Positions 26,292-35,800 of a DNA stretch of 40,670 nucleotides are shown here, piece by piece (within the stretch, counting starts at the first letter, position 1; the number at the start of each line of letters is the position of its first letter). The DNA lies in NCBI GenBank assembly GCA_035296965.1, contig DATGZX010000064.1:1-40670 (forward strand), written 5' to 3'. The position numbers were made by a program, and so were the translations under genes. The notes under the pieces were generated by a model. The model was not told the DNA's origin, did not search any database, and saw only the letters and a program-made list of their open reading frames with translations. This DNA comes from DATGZX01 sp035296965. Lineage in GTDB: Bacteria > Planctomycetota > Planctomycetia > Gemmatales > Gemmataceae.

Positions 26292-27527
26292 ATGCCCCCA
26301 GTCACAAGACGCGCTCATGCTGCGCACGGCCGATGTCCCCGGCAGCCGCCGATGAAGCCTTGGGGTGACATCTACATCGTCAGCCACCTGCTTCCGAGCT
26401 TCTCGATCGGCAGATTGGCGCTCGCCTACTACGAACACGGCGCCAAGCCGGCATCCGTGTCCCCTACGCCCGGGCCGCGCATCTACTGGCGGACGGTAGC
26501 CGTCGTTGGTGCCTCTGCCTGGCTCCTCGTTGCGGCAATCGTTGGAGCCTGCGTCCTCAGGCAGCGTTCGGCGGAAGAGCCAAGGGTTTCCCTGAAGGTG
26601 CTTCCAAAGGAGGTTATAACCTCCCCGTCCGCAATCATGGAGAAGCCAAGTCCACAAAAACAAGAGGCTCCAAAACCGCCGGTCGCGCCTGCTGCTTCCC
26701 CCGAGACGCCACATCCGGTCATGCTGGCCAAGATCACCCCGCCCGTCCCGCCGACGGCTTTGTTTCGAGAAGACAGGATCGCCTCCGCACCGCTCTTACC
26801 CAGCTCCGAACAACCGCTTCCGCAAGAAACCACGGACTTCGAGAGATGCGGCACCCAGGTGGATTTTGCCAGCAACCCCTCGGATGCGGCTCGGTTGGCG
26901 CTTAAGGAACGAAAACTCCTGTTGGTGCTCCACCTTTCTGGCGAATTCGAAGACTCGAAGTTCACCTGAAACAACGCCGAGGCGTTCCGTGTGAACGCAC
27001 TGTCCAGCGAAGAAGTCGGTTCGTACTTGAACCGCTACTTCGTTTCCTCCTATCAGAAAGTCGGTACCTTCCAGGTGGTGAACGGCGAAAAGACCGGCGG
27101 CAATGTGGCGAGTTATTTTTGCTTGCCAGACGGCTCCGTTCTGCACGTGGTAGCTGGCCCCGTGGATGCCGCCACCCTGCTCCGGGAAGCCCGCTGGGTT
27201 GTCGACACACGCAAGCTCGCTATGACCGAAAGCAAGGGCAATTACGCACGCTACAGGGCCTTTTTCCGCAAAGCGCATGCCGAGCGCCTGCGCAAGGAGC
27301 ACAACCTAGACCTCGACCCGCAACGAATGAAAGACACGTTTTCACTGGCGTCCTTTTCGAACCAGGCAATTGATAAACGCGGCCAAAGGCGGCAGCTCGG
27401 CACTCAAGGCCAGGTGCATTGGCTCCTGGCCTCCGATCCTCTGGTAAAGATCGAGCAGGTTTACTCAACCGTTTTTGAAAAGATTCTTGGCGAAAAAGTG
27501 TCAACCCTGCCGGTGTTGGAAAAGTAG
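26292..27527 (+). CDS. Membrane-anchored thioredoxin-like protein, probable selenoprotein (in-frame UGA at 26967)
   Basis: Reading TGA 26967-26969 as one residue gives 411 amino acids. The start at ATG 26292 is decided by GGAGG at 26278-26282. Residues 69-90 are a membrane helix, followed by a Pro/Ala-rich linker (about 115-190) and a thioredoxin-like domain. The strand KLLLVLHLSG is followed by EFEDSKFT-[UGA]-NNAEAF and then a helix with SSEEVGSYLNRYFV. Aligned by eye to Thioredoxin_7/DUF255 proteins (W-C-x-x-C...DPEVAALLN...FV), UGA226 falls exactly on the first, nucleophilic Cys, 16 residues before the conserved EV; the second Cys is Ala. The frame stays coding-like for 186 codons after the UGA (GGNVASYFCLPDGSVLHVVAG). 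The alternative is a pseudogene or two separate proteins. A SECIS-like hairpin follows at 26982. Confidence 0.72.
26982..26998 (+). promoter_or_regulatory. Candidate bacterial SECIS hairpin
   Basis: GCGTTC-CGTGT-GAACGC forms a perfect 6-bp stem with a 5-base loop. The loop begins 19 bases after the UGA, and G is its second base. Published bacterial SECIS rules, as I recall them, ask for an apical loop roughly 16-37 bases from the UGA with a G in the first two positions. Both are met. A competing AACGC-CGAG-GCGTT hairpin starts at 26974. No folding program was run. Confidence 0.55.
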
Positions 27528-27589
27528 TCTGGCGGGCTAAGGCGACATCAAAATTCAGATTCGAGAAGGCCTACTTGAGCGAAGATTTC

Positions 27590-29164
27590 TCACTTGACCA
27601 TATCGATCAAGGTCCGCAGCGCCGCTTGCCGCTGGGGATCGTTTGTGGGGTCGTCGAGCGGCAGACTTTCATTGCTGGTCCCCGGCCGGAGGTTTTGCCA
27701 CTGCCACCAGTCACGCAAGCGGTGATCGAGCTCTGCGGAGACCCGATATTCCAGGTCGAGGTCGGGCCGCACACCCCAGTCGTCGGTCGGCTTGCTATCA
27801 GGAAGGCGGTTTAGATTCTTGCCGCTTGGTCGCAGGAGCATGCCTGTCGATAACTTGAAAGTGACACCCGGAATCGGCACAGTCAATTGCATGCCGGCTT
27901 CCTCGCCTGTCAACTTGAAATACCTCTGCACGGTTCCCTTGCCGCGGGTGCGCTGGCCGCTAATTCTAGCTCGCCTGTTGTCTTGCAGCACAGCGGCGAC
28001 CAGTTCCGCTCCGCCAGAAGTTTCGCCATTCACCATTACGATTATTGGAAGATTGGGATAACTTCCTGGAAGATGCTTCGATCCCCTGTCAGGCTCACCG
28101 TCGCGATACCAAACGCTGGCGTTGTTACAATGATCGTCGAGGTGAACGTCGGCCAAGGCCATCGTGTTCGCGGGCGTTGGTAGCACAAAAAAAGCTGGAT
28201 TGTAGTCGCCCAGGAATAATCCAGCCACCTCACGCGATGGGTCGAGGTATCCGCCGGGACACCAGCGCAAATCTAGGATCAATCCGCGCAAGTTTTGTTC
28301 TTTCAGGTGCTTCAAGACGCGCGCCAGCTCATCGACAGTTCCAGCGTCGAAGGCGAGAATGCGAACCTGAGCGATGCCGTGCTCTGGGCTTAGAAAGTAT
28401 TCCCAAGAATTGTCATACCGCCGGGTCACGCCCGTCACGGTTTCCGGATCGAAGCTCTCGGACTGCAGGACTATTTTGCGCGCGCCGGGAGTTCCGGGGT
28501 GAATCACGGTGAACTCCACGCGCTCTAGATTGGAAAAATATGCTGGATCGGTCATGCGCGCATTTGGCGGCTGTCCGGTGAATTGGGTGATCTGGTCCCC
28601 AGGACGAATGCCCGCTCGTTGAGCCGGTCCGCCCAGCGCCACGCTCTTCACCACGAGGGAGCCTAACGTCGTGGAATCGACCATGGTCATTCCGAACCCA
28701 GATTTCATTTCGCTTCTATCGGTACTGCTCCCTTCCTCCTGGTTGAGCACGGCGCAAAAGGGATCGAGTGCGTTTGTTAGACCTTTCAGGCTAGCCCTGA
28801 TGGCCTTGTCGCCCCTTAATGAAGGCGGGTTTCCCAAATCCTCCCGAATGCGCGTGAACAAAGATAGGTAATGGCCTTCTTTGTCGATCACGGTCCTCAC
28901 ATCCGCATGGAGGGTCGTCGGGATCGGCACCTGGGCGGCTTCATAAAGTCCATTCAGCGCAGCCTCCGCCAATACCGTCGGCTCGACCGGCCGGATGTAG
29001 CGCTGCATGACCCGAACGATCACTTCTTGAAGTTGCAACGCAAATTGACGCGCCGCAACGCGATTGAGCGGAGGGCTGGAAGGGCGGCCGATTGACGTAG
29101 GGTGAGTCGCCCGCGCTAGGCCGCAGGCCAGGAACAAAGCGATAAAAGGCTTGAACCAACGCAT
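27590..29164 (-). CDS. S41 family C-terminal processing protease (CtpA/Tsp type), exported
   Basis: About 524 residues. ATG 29164 is preferred over 29170 because GAGGG lies six bases before it. A signal peptide (FIALFLACGLARA) opens the protein. A PDZ domain (about 155-240) contains GGPAQRAGIRPGDQIT, and the S41 core follows with the catalytic Ser383 in VNGETSGGAELVA and Lys409 in GQRTRGKGTVQ; the 26-residue spacing is right for the Ser-Lys dyad. LILDLRWCPGGYLDPS replaces the usual DLRxNPGG. These enzymes cleave proteins from unstructured C-termini in the periplasm. The gene is convergent with the thioredoxin-like gene (62 bp apart), so they do not share a transcript. Confidence 0.93.
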   Translation of the reverse strand: MRWFKPFIALFLACGLARATHPTSIGRPSSPPLNRVAARQFALQLQEVIVRVMQRYIRPVEPTVLAEAALNGLYEAAQVPIPTTLHADVRTVIDKEGHYLSLFTRIREDLGNPPSLRGDKAIRASLKGLTNALDPFCAVLNQEEGSSTDRSEMKSGFGMTMVDSTTLGSLVVKSVALGGPAQRAGIRPGDQITQFTGQPPNARMTDPAYFSNLERVEFTVIHPGTPGARKIVLQSESFDPETVTGVTRRYDNSWEYFLSPEHGIAQVRILAFDAGTVDELARVLKHLKEQNLRGLILDLRWCPGGYLDPSREVAGLFLGDYNPAFFVLPTPANTMALADVHLDDHCNNASVWYRDGEPDRGSKHLPGSYPNLPIIVMVNGETSGGAELVAAVLQDNRRARISGQRTRGKGTVQRYFKLTGEEAGMQLTVPIPGVTFKLSTGMLLRPSGKNLNRLPDSKPTDDWGVRPDLDLEYRVSAELDHRLRDWWQWQNLRPGTSNESLPLDDPTNDPQRQAALRTLIDMVK

Positions 29165-29414
29165 CGGCATCCCTCGGAACTCGAAATTCGGGCGCCGCGT
29201 CAGCCATTTTAGATTAGCCTCGAAATAAACAGAAGATCAATTGCGGCCGGCGCCCCGAACGCCTGAGAACTAACCGGTGCGCGGGCACGCGGGTTGCGGG
29301 TAAACTGCTGAGGTTCACCGCAGGGCACTGAAGATGAAATGCAAAGATTTGTTCGGAATGTTGAAAGACACGCTCTCTTATGCGCCGGCCGCTGGTCAAC
29401 CCGTCAATCGAAGA

Positions 29415-29445
29415 TTGGCAGATCACTGGTCTCGCATGGTATAAT
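29415..29445 (+). promoter_or_regulatory. Sigma-70-type promoter candidate for nadA
   Basis: A perfect -10 box TATAAT at 29440-29445 is preceded by TGG, an extended -10. A possible -35 TTGGCA lies at 29415-29420, but the spacing is 19 bases, longer than ideal. It sits 52 bp before the nadA start. No other site in the 333-bp divergent region between the protease and nadA stands out. Confidence 0.55.
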
Positions 29446-29497
29446 TTTGGTTGTGGGTTTCTCCTCCGCCACGTAAAAAACAAGGAGCATCCCTCCG

Positions 29498-30424
29498 ATG
29501 CACGACATCTTTGACGAAATTGCAACACTCAAGGCCCGCGAAAACGCAACCATCCTGGCTCACTACTATCAAGAGGGTGAGATCCAGCAGCTGGCCGACT
29601 TTACGGGTGACAGCCTCAAGCTGGCCCGCGAGGCCACCAAGGTGGAGACGAGCACGATCGTTTTTTGCGGCGTCCATTTCATGGCCGAGACAGCCAAAAT
29701 GCTCAACCCGGACAAGCGGGTGCTGCTGCCGGACCTAAGGGCCGGATGCAGCCTCGCGGAGAGCTGCCCGGCCGACAAGCTCGCACGTTATCAAGAAATG
29801 CTGCGGATCAACGGTCGACGTTTCCAGACGGTCACCTACATCAACAGCTCGGCGGCTGTAAAGGCTCTGTCAGATTGGGTGGTGACTTCCGGCAACGCCG
29901 AGGAGATCATCCGCCGCGTGCCGGCAGACCATGAAGTCCTTTTTGTGCCGGACCGGCATCTCGGTCAATACCTGGAAGAAGTGACCGGACGCAAAATGAT
30001 CCTTTGGAACGGGTCTTGCATGGTGCATGAAATCTTCAGCGTGGGCGATCTGCTGGAACTCAAGCGCCGGCTGCCGCAGGCGCTCACGATCGCGCACCCC
30101 GAATGCCCTGCCAACATTCGCGAGCACAGTGATTACGTCGGCGGCACGGAAGCAATGCTTCGCTACGTGGCCGGCTTCCAGGAGCCGACCGATTTCCTGG
30201 TGGCGACCGAGGCGAACATGCTCTGGCAGCTCCAAAGCAAATTCCCAAGGCACCACTACCATCCAGTGCCCGGCATTACTTGTGCATGCAACAAGTGCCC
30301 GCACATGGCCCGGAACACGTTGGAGAATCTGCGAGACTGCCTCGTCAACGGCAGCCCCGAAATCCACTGGCAGCCCGAATTCCAACGCGCTCGAGAAGTT
30401 TTGCAGCGCAGCTTACTGAATTGA
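29498..30424 (+). CDS. nadA: Quinolinate synthase A
   Basis: A 308-residue [4Fe-4S] enzyme that condenses iminoaspartate with dihydroxyacetone phosphate to quinolinate in NAD synthesis. The three cluster ligands are visible: Cys84 (DLRAGCSLAESC), Cys174 (WNGSCMVHE) and one of Cys262, Cys264 or Cys267 (CACNKCPHM). Substrate motifs include ILAHYYQ at the start, VTYINSSA, and HPECP. Length and spacing are normal for the short NadA form. AAGGAG lies about 11 bases before the ATG. The next gene starts 8 bp after the stop, so the two form a transcript. No nadB or nadC is seen nearby. Confidence 0.95.
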   Translation: MHDIFDEIATLKARENATILAHYYQEGEIQQLADFTGDSLKLAREATKVETSTIVFCGVHFMAETAKMLNPDKRVLLPDLRAGCSLAESCPADKLARYQEMLRINGRRFQTVTYINSSAAVKALSDWVVTSGNAEEIIRRVPADHEVLFVPDRHLGQYLEEVTGRKMILWNGSCMVHEIFSVGDLLELKRRLPQALTIAHPECPANIREHSDYVGGTEAMLRYVAGFQEPTDFLVATEANMLWQLQSKFPRHHYHPVPGITCACNKCPHMARNTLENLRDCLVNGSPEIHWQPEFQRAREVLQRSLLN

Positions 30425-30432
30425 GTGCATCC

Positions 30433-31089
30433 ATGAGCTTGGTTCCCAATCGGTTTCTCTTTCGAGTTGCCTATCCGTGTCGCTACCTCAAGCGCATCCC
30501 CACGGAGGAGGGCGCGCGTCTGCTCGATTTGCCGGAAGAGTGCCGGATCGACAATTTCGCCGCCATGGATGACCGGCGCAATTTTGCCGACGTGTCGCTG
30601 GCATGGAATGAATTTGGCTTAGCCCTGCAAGTAGAAGTGCGCGGCAAGGAGCGCTTGCCGGAAGGCAATGCAGCTCGGCCGCGGGCTTCCGATGGCGTTA
30701 CCCTCTGGATCGATACGCGCGATGCGCGGACGAGTCATCGCGGCAGCCGGCATTGCCATCAATTCCACATCTTGCCGACAGGCGGCGGCCCGGACAACGA
30801 CGAACCCGCCTTCACCCAGGCCAAGATCAACCGCGCACTGCAAGACGCCCCCTTGTGCAATCCGAGCGATGTCCCTTTTCGTACACAGCGCAAAAATACC
30901 GGCTACATCGTCGAGGCATTTCTCCCCGCGCCCATCCTTCATGGGTTCGACCCGGAGCAGAGCCGGCGCCTCGGCTTCTATTACTCGGTGCGCGATGCGG
31001 AGTTGGGTGAACAAGACCTGAGCGTCGGCGGAGAGTTCCCCTACTGGGAAGATCCGAGCCTGTGGAGCGTTCTGGAGCTGGTTCGCTGA
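30433..31089 (+). CDS. CBM9-like (DOMON-type) beta-sandwich protein
   Basis: A 218-residue protein in the nadA transcript (8-bp gap). It begins MSLVPNRFLFRVAYPCRYL and contains the pattern of CBM9-like sandwich proteins: D-x-R-N-F-A-D-V-S-L-A-W-N near residue 45, then DGVTLWIDTRD near residue 90, a His-rich loop SHRGSRHCHQFHILP, and late strands GYIVEAFLPA and LGFYYSVRDAELGEQ. There is no signal peptide, so it is probably cytoplasmic. CBM9-like domains bind sugars in enzymes, but stand-alone forms in planctomycetes have no known role. Part of this gene (about 30734-30888) is duplicated as a broken fragment at 32649-32803. Confidence 0.75.
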   Translation: MSLVPNRFLFRVAYPCRYLKRIPTEEGARLLDLPEECRIDNFAAMDDRRNFADVSLAWNEFGLALQVEVRGKERLPEGNAARPRASDGVTLWIDTRDARTSHRGSRHCHQFHILPTGGGPDNDEPAFTQAKINRALQDAPLCNPSDVPFRTQRKNTGYIVEAFLPAPILHGFDPEQSRRLGFYYSVRDAELGEQDLSVGGEFPYWEDPSLWSVLELVR

Positions 31090-31275
31090 ATGACTGTGCG
31101 TGAGCTTGGAGCAAGGGCCGTATCGAGTGCCATGCGCGCGTTCGGCCAAAGTCTTCGATTTCACATAGGGGAGCACGTCGTCGCCACGGGGGTCGGTCCG
31201 GTCCCTCTCGTTGAACGGCGGTTTCTGCGACTCAGCCAGCTGGTATGGACTACCTCAAGCGACAATTAGTCCCTT

Positions 31276-31912
31276 TTAGCCTTTAGTAGCGGCGCGATAA
31301 AGTTGCAAGCGCCTCTCTAGGTCTTGATGAAGGTCATCAAACGTAATGCAATTGATGACATGAGAATCCACAAGCACCTTGTCAGACCTCCAGTCCAATC
31401 GAATTCGATCCTCGTCCGATACGCCCGAGCTTCTGCCAACGATCAGCATGCCCGAGAAACTTATGTGTCCATTGCCAAATTCTTTGCGAAATTTGTCCGT
31501 CTTCTTGTAGTCATCAAGGATTGCAAACCAATCGATAAGCTGGCTGTAACCGTGTTCAAATCGTTGGCTCCAGTCCGTGCTCGATTTCCCCATTTTTGAA
31601 AATGCTGTTCTTCCTCCCATCCTCGAACTCGATAGCCAGGTAGTTCCTGTTGTCTCTATTACCGACAAGGAGGTCGGCGGCGAAATCGCCAAGGAAGGAA
31701 AACTCGCGGGCGATCTCGGGGGCAGGGCCGATGTCTGGGGCGAACGTGCCGATGAGGGCACACAATTGGTTCCTGGTTCTGAAGAAAGGCAGTATGTCGT
31801 CCTTTTCTGAAAGATCAGCCTTGGATTTGAGGAGTTGGTCGAGTTCCTTTACCTCCTTTTCGCACTTTGCGAACTCAAAAGCGACCTTGACGAATGTGCT
31901 GCCCACGGGCAT
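31276..31912 (-). pseudogene. sduA: Shedu nuclease SduA-like (DUF4263) gene with a single-base frameshift
   Basis: Two overlapping frames together make one DUF4263/SduA protein of about 211 residues. Frame one (from ATG 31912) gives the N-part and the PD-(D/E)xK-like core: FGDFAADLLVGN-type Asp, then NYLAIEFED, then NSIFKNG. The second frame continues TDWSQRFEHGYSQLIDWF, a Gly-rich strand (GMLIVGRS), DRIRLDWRSDKVLV and CITFDDLHQDLERRL. Removing one G from the GGGG run (CCCC at 31588-31591 on the plus strand) joins them perfectly; the total length is 3n+1. Shedu is an anti-phage nuclease family. The start overlaps the stop of the RelE-like gene (TAATG). It may be truly broken, phase-variable, or a sequencing error. 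Confidence 0.85.
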
Positions 31913-32184
31913 TACTCCGCTTCAGCAAACTGGTCGACCGTCTTTTTCCTAGCAATATCCAAAATCACAATCTTTTCAGTGCCTTTGCTGAAGAAAATCT
32001 GCATCCCGTCCGTAGCCCTCAAAACATAGACGTCCTTATAAATGAGCGGACTCGACATCTTCTGGATATGAGCGTCGTTATTCCAATTTGCCAAGGCCGC
32101 AAACAATCCTTGAAGGCGGTCCCGTTCCCGAGCGCTCAGCGTGCGAAGAGCAATCTTCGCAGAGTCTGTCATTTGAAGTTCCAT
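31912..32184 (-). CDS. RelE/ParE-type toxin-like protein
   Basis: A 90-residue protein from ATG 32184 (GAGGTGGTG just upstream is the ribosome site); the frame is open further up but lacks a start that fits. The fold pattern is RelE/ParE-like: helix SAKIALRTLSARERDRLQGL, then LIYKDVYVLRATDGMQIFFS and the final strand EKIVILDIARKKTVDQF. RelE proteins cut mRNA on ribosomes and ParE proteins poison gyrase; the catalytic type cannot be decided. No antitoxin gene with a DNA-binding fold lies next to it. Instead its stop codon overlaps the start of the SduA-like gene. A regulator or adaptor of the nuclease is an alternative to a toxin. Confidence 0.75.
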   Translation of the reverse strand: MELQMTDSAKIALRTLSARERDRLQGLFAALANWNNDAHIQKMSSPLIYKDVYVLRATDGMQIFFSKGTEKIVILDIARKKTVDQFAEAE

Positions 32185-32366
32185 GTTCACCACCTCTATC
32201 TGGAGTGAGGCCACCCGTAAAGGGACGGTCTTCTTTTGGACATTATACCCGATGGCGCCGCGTGAGGCCGCGTGCCATGCTAACGTGTGACCGATAGACC
32301 GTCGGGAGTCGCGAGTTTTTCGTTTCTTGGCCGAAGGAGCGACATCTGAGGAGGGCAACGGAAAGG

Positions 32367-32642
32367 GCCGGGTGCCATGCCCACGGTACTCCGTGGGCAT
32401 GTGAAGCACGTGGCGTTCAGTTGCGATACGCACCTTATGGGCATGGAAGAGCAGATCGAAAATGCTCATCATCATCCGGTTCGCGTGAGGCTCTGCGATA
32501 AAGGGAAGGGCTGGCACTGCTCCAAAACTGGGCATTATGCCCGTCTGGTGGCTGGATCGGGAGTGCCTGCTTAGCTTTGTGAGTTCCGGATGCCTTAGAG
32601 CGCCTCACATGCCCAGGGACTACCGTGGGCATGGCACCCGGC
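32367..32642. repeat. 276-bp palindromic element with structured ends
   Basis: The inverted ends at 32367-32404 and 32605-32642 match over 38 positions with two mismatches. Each end itself folds as a hairpin (TGCCCACGG-TACT-CCGTGGGCA on the left). The 200-bp interior has no supported gene. Its right end touches a broken copy of part of the CBM9-like gene. Such GGGTGCCATGCCCACGG palindromes resemble non-autonomous elements with subterminal hairpins. Confidence 0.82.
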
Positions 32643-32648
32643 GCGCAC

Positions 32649-32803
32649 AAGCCATCGCGGCAGCCGGCATTGCCATCAATTCCACATCTTGCCGACCGGC
32701 GGCGGCCCCGACAACGACGAACCCGCCTTCATCTAGTCCAAGATCAACCGCGCGCTGCAAGACGCCCCCATGTGCAATCCAAGCGAGGTCCCTTTCCGTC
32801 AGC
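32649..32803 (+). pseudogene. Broken partial copy of the CBM9-like gene
   Basis: About 155 bp closely match 30734-30888 (coding for SHRGSRHCHQFHILPTGGGP and on to CNPSEVPF). The copy has no start, begins right after the palindromic element, and carries a TAG (32736-32738) where the intact gene has CAG. It therefore cannot give a functional protein. With the parent copy it forms direct repeats around the RelE-SduA segment. Confidence 0.85.
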
Positions 32804-32881
32804 ATCGGATTCAAGGCGATTCCGCATCCATTATTGACGAAGAACTCCTGCGAAGACGCACGCCTGACGAAGCATTACACG

Positions 32882-35800
32882 TCAGGGCGCATCACTTTGA
32901 GGGGCGTCGCCCGCGATGGGCTCCGGAGCGTGCCATAAGCGCACGGTGCCGTCCCAGCTGCCCGAGATCAGCAAGCGGCCGTCGGAAGACACGGCCAAGG
33001 ACGAAACGGGGCGGCTGTGCCCGCGAAGCGTAGCACGCTCCTGGCAGGTATCAAGATCCCAAAGCTTGATGCTTTGATCATCGCTCCCGGTTGCGAGCGT
33101 TCTGCCGTCTGGAAAGAAAGCGACTGCGCGCACGAAGGTGGTGTGTCCCTGAAGCGAGGTACGCTGCTGGCCCGTCGTCGTATCCCAGAGCCCGATGGTA
33201 CGGTCCTGGGAGGCGGTAGCTAAAAGGTGCCCATCGGGAGAAAAGGCGACTGCCCAGACCCATGCCTTATGCCCGGAGAGGGTTGTGGGGTGCTGGAGGT
33301 CTGCGAGATCCCATATCTTGGCCGTGCTGTCCCGGCTTCCCGAGGCGACTTTGCGGCCGTCGGGCGAGAAGGCGACCGACCAGACACGCTGCGCATGCCC
33401 ACGTAGCTCTCCGAAACACTGTCCGGTTGCAACTTTCCACAACTTCACCAAATTGTCGCCGTACCCCGCTGTGGCGAGCGTTTGACCTTCTGGAGAAAAC
33501 GCTGCACACCAGGTCCCGCCCGGGTGGCCGGGAAATGTTGCAGTCAAACGGTGCGTCGCCAGGTCCCACAACTGGACGATGCCTTCATCGCCCGCACATG
33601 CCAGAACCTGTCCGTCCGGCGAAAAGCACAAGCCATGCAGGGGCTTCCTGGATGCCTGCCAGCTTCCTGCTTCTTTCGACCGCGCCACCTCCCAGAGCTT
33701 GACCTGACTTCCCCCTCCCTTGGAAACGCCAGCGGTAGCCAACATTCGATTGTCGCGACTCAGGGCGATTGAGTTGACCAGTTGGCCCTGCGCAAGGATG
33801 TCCTTTTCCGCGGACATGTCAGCCGTGCGCCAAAGGCTAATCGTCCCGTCGGCCTGGCCGGTGGCCAGGGTCTTGCCATCGCCCGAAACGCTTACGACAT
33901 AGATTTCCTGGGAGCAGCCGCGGACAATCCTTTCGGCTTCGCCAATCTGCCAAATCTGCACGGTCCCGTCCTCGCCGCAGGAGACCAGTCGCTCGCTGTC
34001 TGGAAAAAATGTCACGCTGTGGGCAGAGCCTGTGTGCAGGTTCTTGGCTTGCACACCTTGTCGGCTTGCCAGGTCCCACAGCATCAGGCTGCCGTCGTCG
34101 CACGCGGAAGCCAGCTTGCGCCCATTAGGCGAAAAGCTCACGTCCATGACGTAAGCCCGATGACGGCCGAGAACCGTCGGGGGTCCCCCGAAAGGCGCCT
34201 TCCACAACCGGACGCGGCCGTCGCTACCGCCCGAAGCGACGTTTTGACCGTCAGGAGAAAGAGCGACTGAGTAGACTGAGTAGATTTCGGTGGCGGGGTC
34301 GCGCAAGAACGCGAGCAACTTAGTGGCTGCAATGTCCCATAACTCAACCTGACCGGCGCTTCCCACTGCCAGCTTCTTGCCGTCGGGAGTTAAGGCAAGC
34401 CCTTTGAAAGGAGGTTGATTCGCTCGAATGACGGCACGTTCCCTATCCTTGAAGAAGTCCCAGAGAATGATCCTGCCGTTTTCCAGACCAAGCACCACTG
34501 TCTGTGGGTCTGCGGCGAACGCCACCGCTTGGATCTTGGCTGGATCTGTCCGAATGAGCACACGCCCTTGTCCCGAGGCTGTGTCCCACAACCAGGCCTC
34601 TCCGTCTTCGCCAGCGGAAATGACCTGTTTGCCGTCCGGTGAGAACGCTAGCGCGACAACGGATTTGCTCTGCCCGCGGAAAGTCAAGTACCGACCCTGG
34701 GAGGCAACGCTCAGGAGGTGATACCACTCGAAGCTGCGCAGGTCCTCTTGCCCCGGCTCGGGCCGGTGCCGTTCCAGGAGCCGCAGGGCCCGTGCTACTT
34801 GCTGCCCGTCCCACGCCTGGTACGCGAGGTTCAAATCCGCCGCGTACAGATAACGGCGCGCAAGCCGCTCGCGCTGCTCCGCCAGCATGCTCTGTTCCTC
34901 CGCTTCATGCTGGCTGATCTGGGACTCGCCCAGCGCTCGTCGCGTTTGCTCCTCTCTTCTCCAGATCAGCACAGTGCTGATCGTCAGGCATACGGTCGCA
35001 AGCAGCAGCATGGTGATAACCCCGGCAGTCATCGCTTTGTGCCTGCCGAGCCATTTCCGCAAGCGGTGAGCCAGCGTGGGCCGCTTGGCAAGGACTGGGC
35101 GGTCAGCCAAGAAACGCTGCAAATCGTCGGCAAGCTCTCTGGCGGTCGAGTATCGGCCTTCCGCTTCCTTGGCGATGGCCTTCAGGACGATCGTTTCAAG
35201 ATCGGCGGAAATCCCTTTGCGCAGCCGGGAGGGAGGGCGAGGATCAGCGAAGGCGATTTGCCGGAGCAATTCCTGGCGGTCTTCGCCGGGAATGGCGGGT
35301 TGCAGGGTCAACAGTTCGTACAGCGTCACGCCCAGGGAGTAGATGTCGGTGCGATGGTCCACGATGCCGCGTTTGGCTAGCGCCTGCTCGGGGCTCATGT
35401 AGCGCAGCGTCCCGACGAGGTCGCCTGTCATCGTCAGGCCAAGGTCGGTTTGATAATGGGCTAGGCCAAAATCAGTCATCCACAAATGGCCACTGTCATC
35501 CACGATCAAGTTGGCTGGCTTGACGTCCCGGTGGATGATGCCCTGTTGGTGGGCATGCTCCAGGGCTTCGGCGGCCTGGATTACCCAACGCGCGACCATA
35601 CGAAAGTACTCGGATTTCCCCTGCGATCGTTCGGTGGAGAGAAGCGCGCGCACCTGCGTCGTCTCCGCGGTGGATGCAGGTATTGGGCCACCGCGGGCAT
35701 CGCTTGCGCGTTTCGCGCCCGCTTCCAGTCCTGGGGGCGTCGTTTCACGCTCGCGCATCTCGCGCAATACGCCGTCAAGCGCCTGCCCTTCGATGAACTG

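Noticed and set aside
26271..26969. The gene before the UGA treated as a complete short protein, with a second gene from GTG 26991
   Set aside because: The stop would cut a thioredoxin-like fold right after its first strand, and the second part has no own ribosome site; a single gene fits better, though a pseudogene is not excluded.
31276..31912. Programmed frameshifting in the Shedu gene
   Set aside because: The shift would have to be +1 over a GGGG run with no recognisable stimulatory signal; a mutation or base-call error is simpler.
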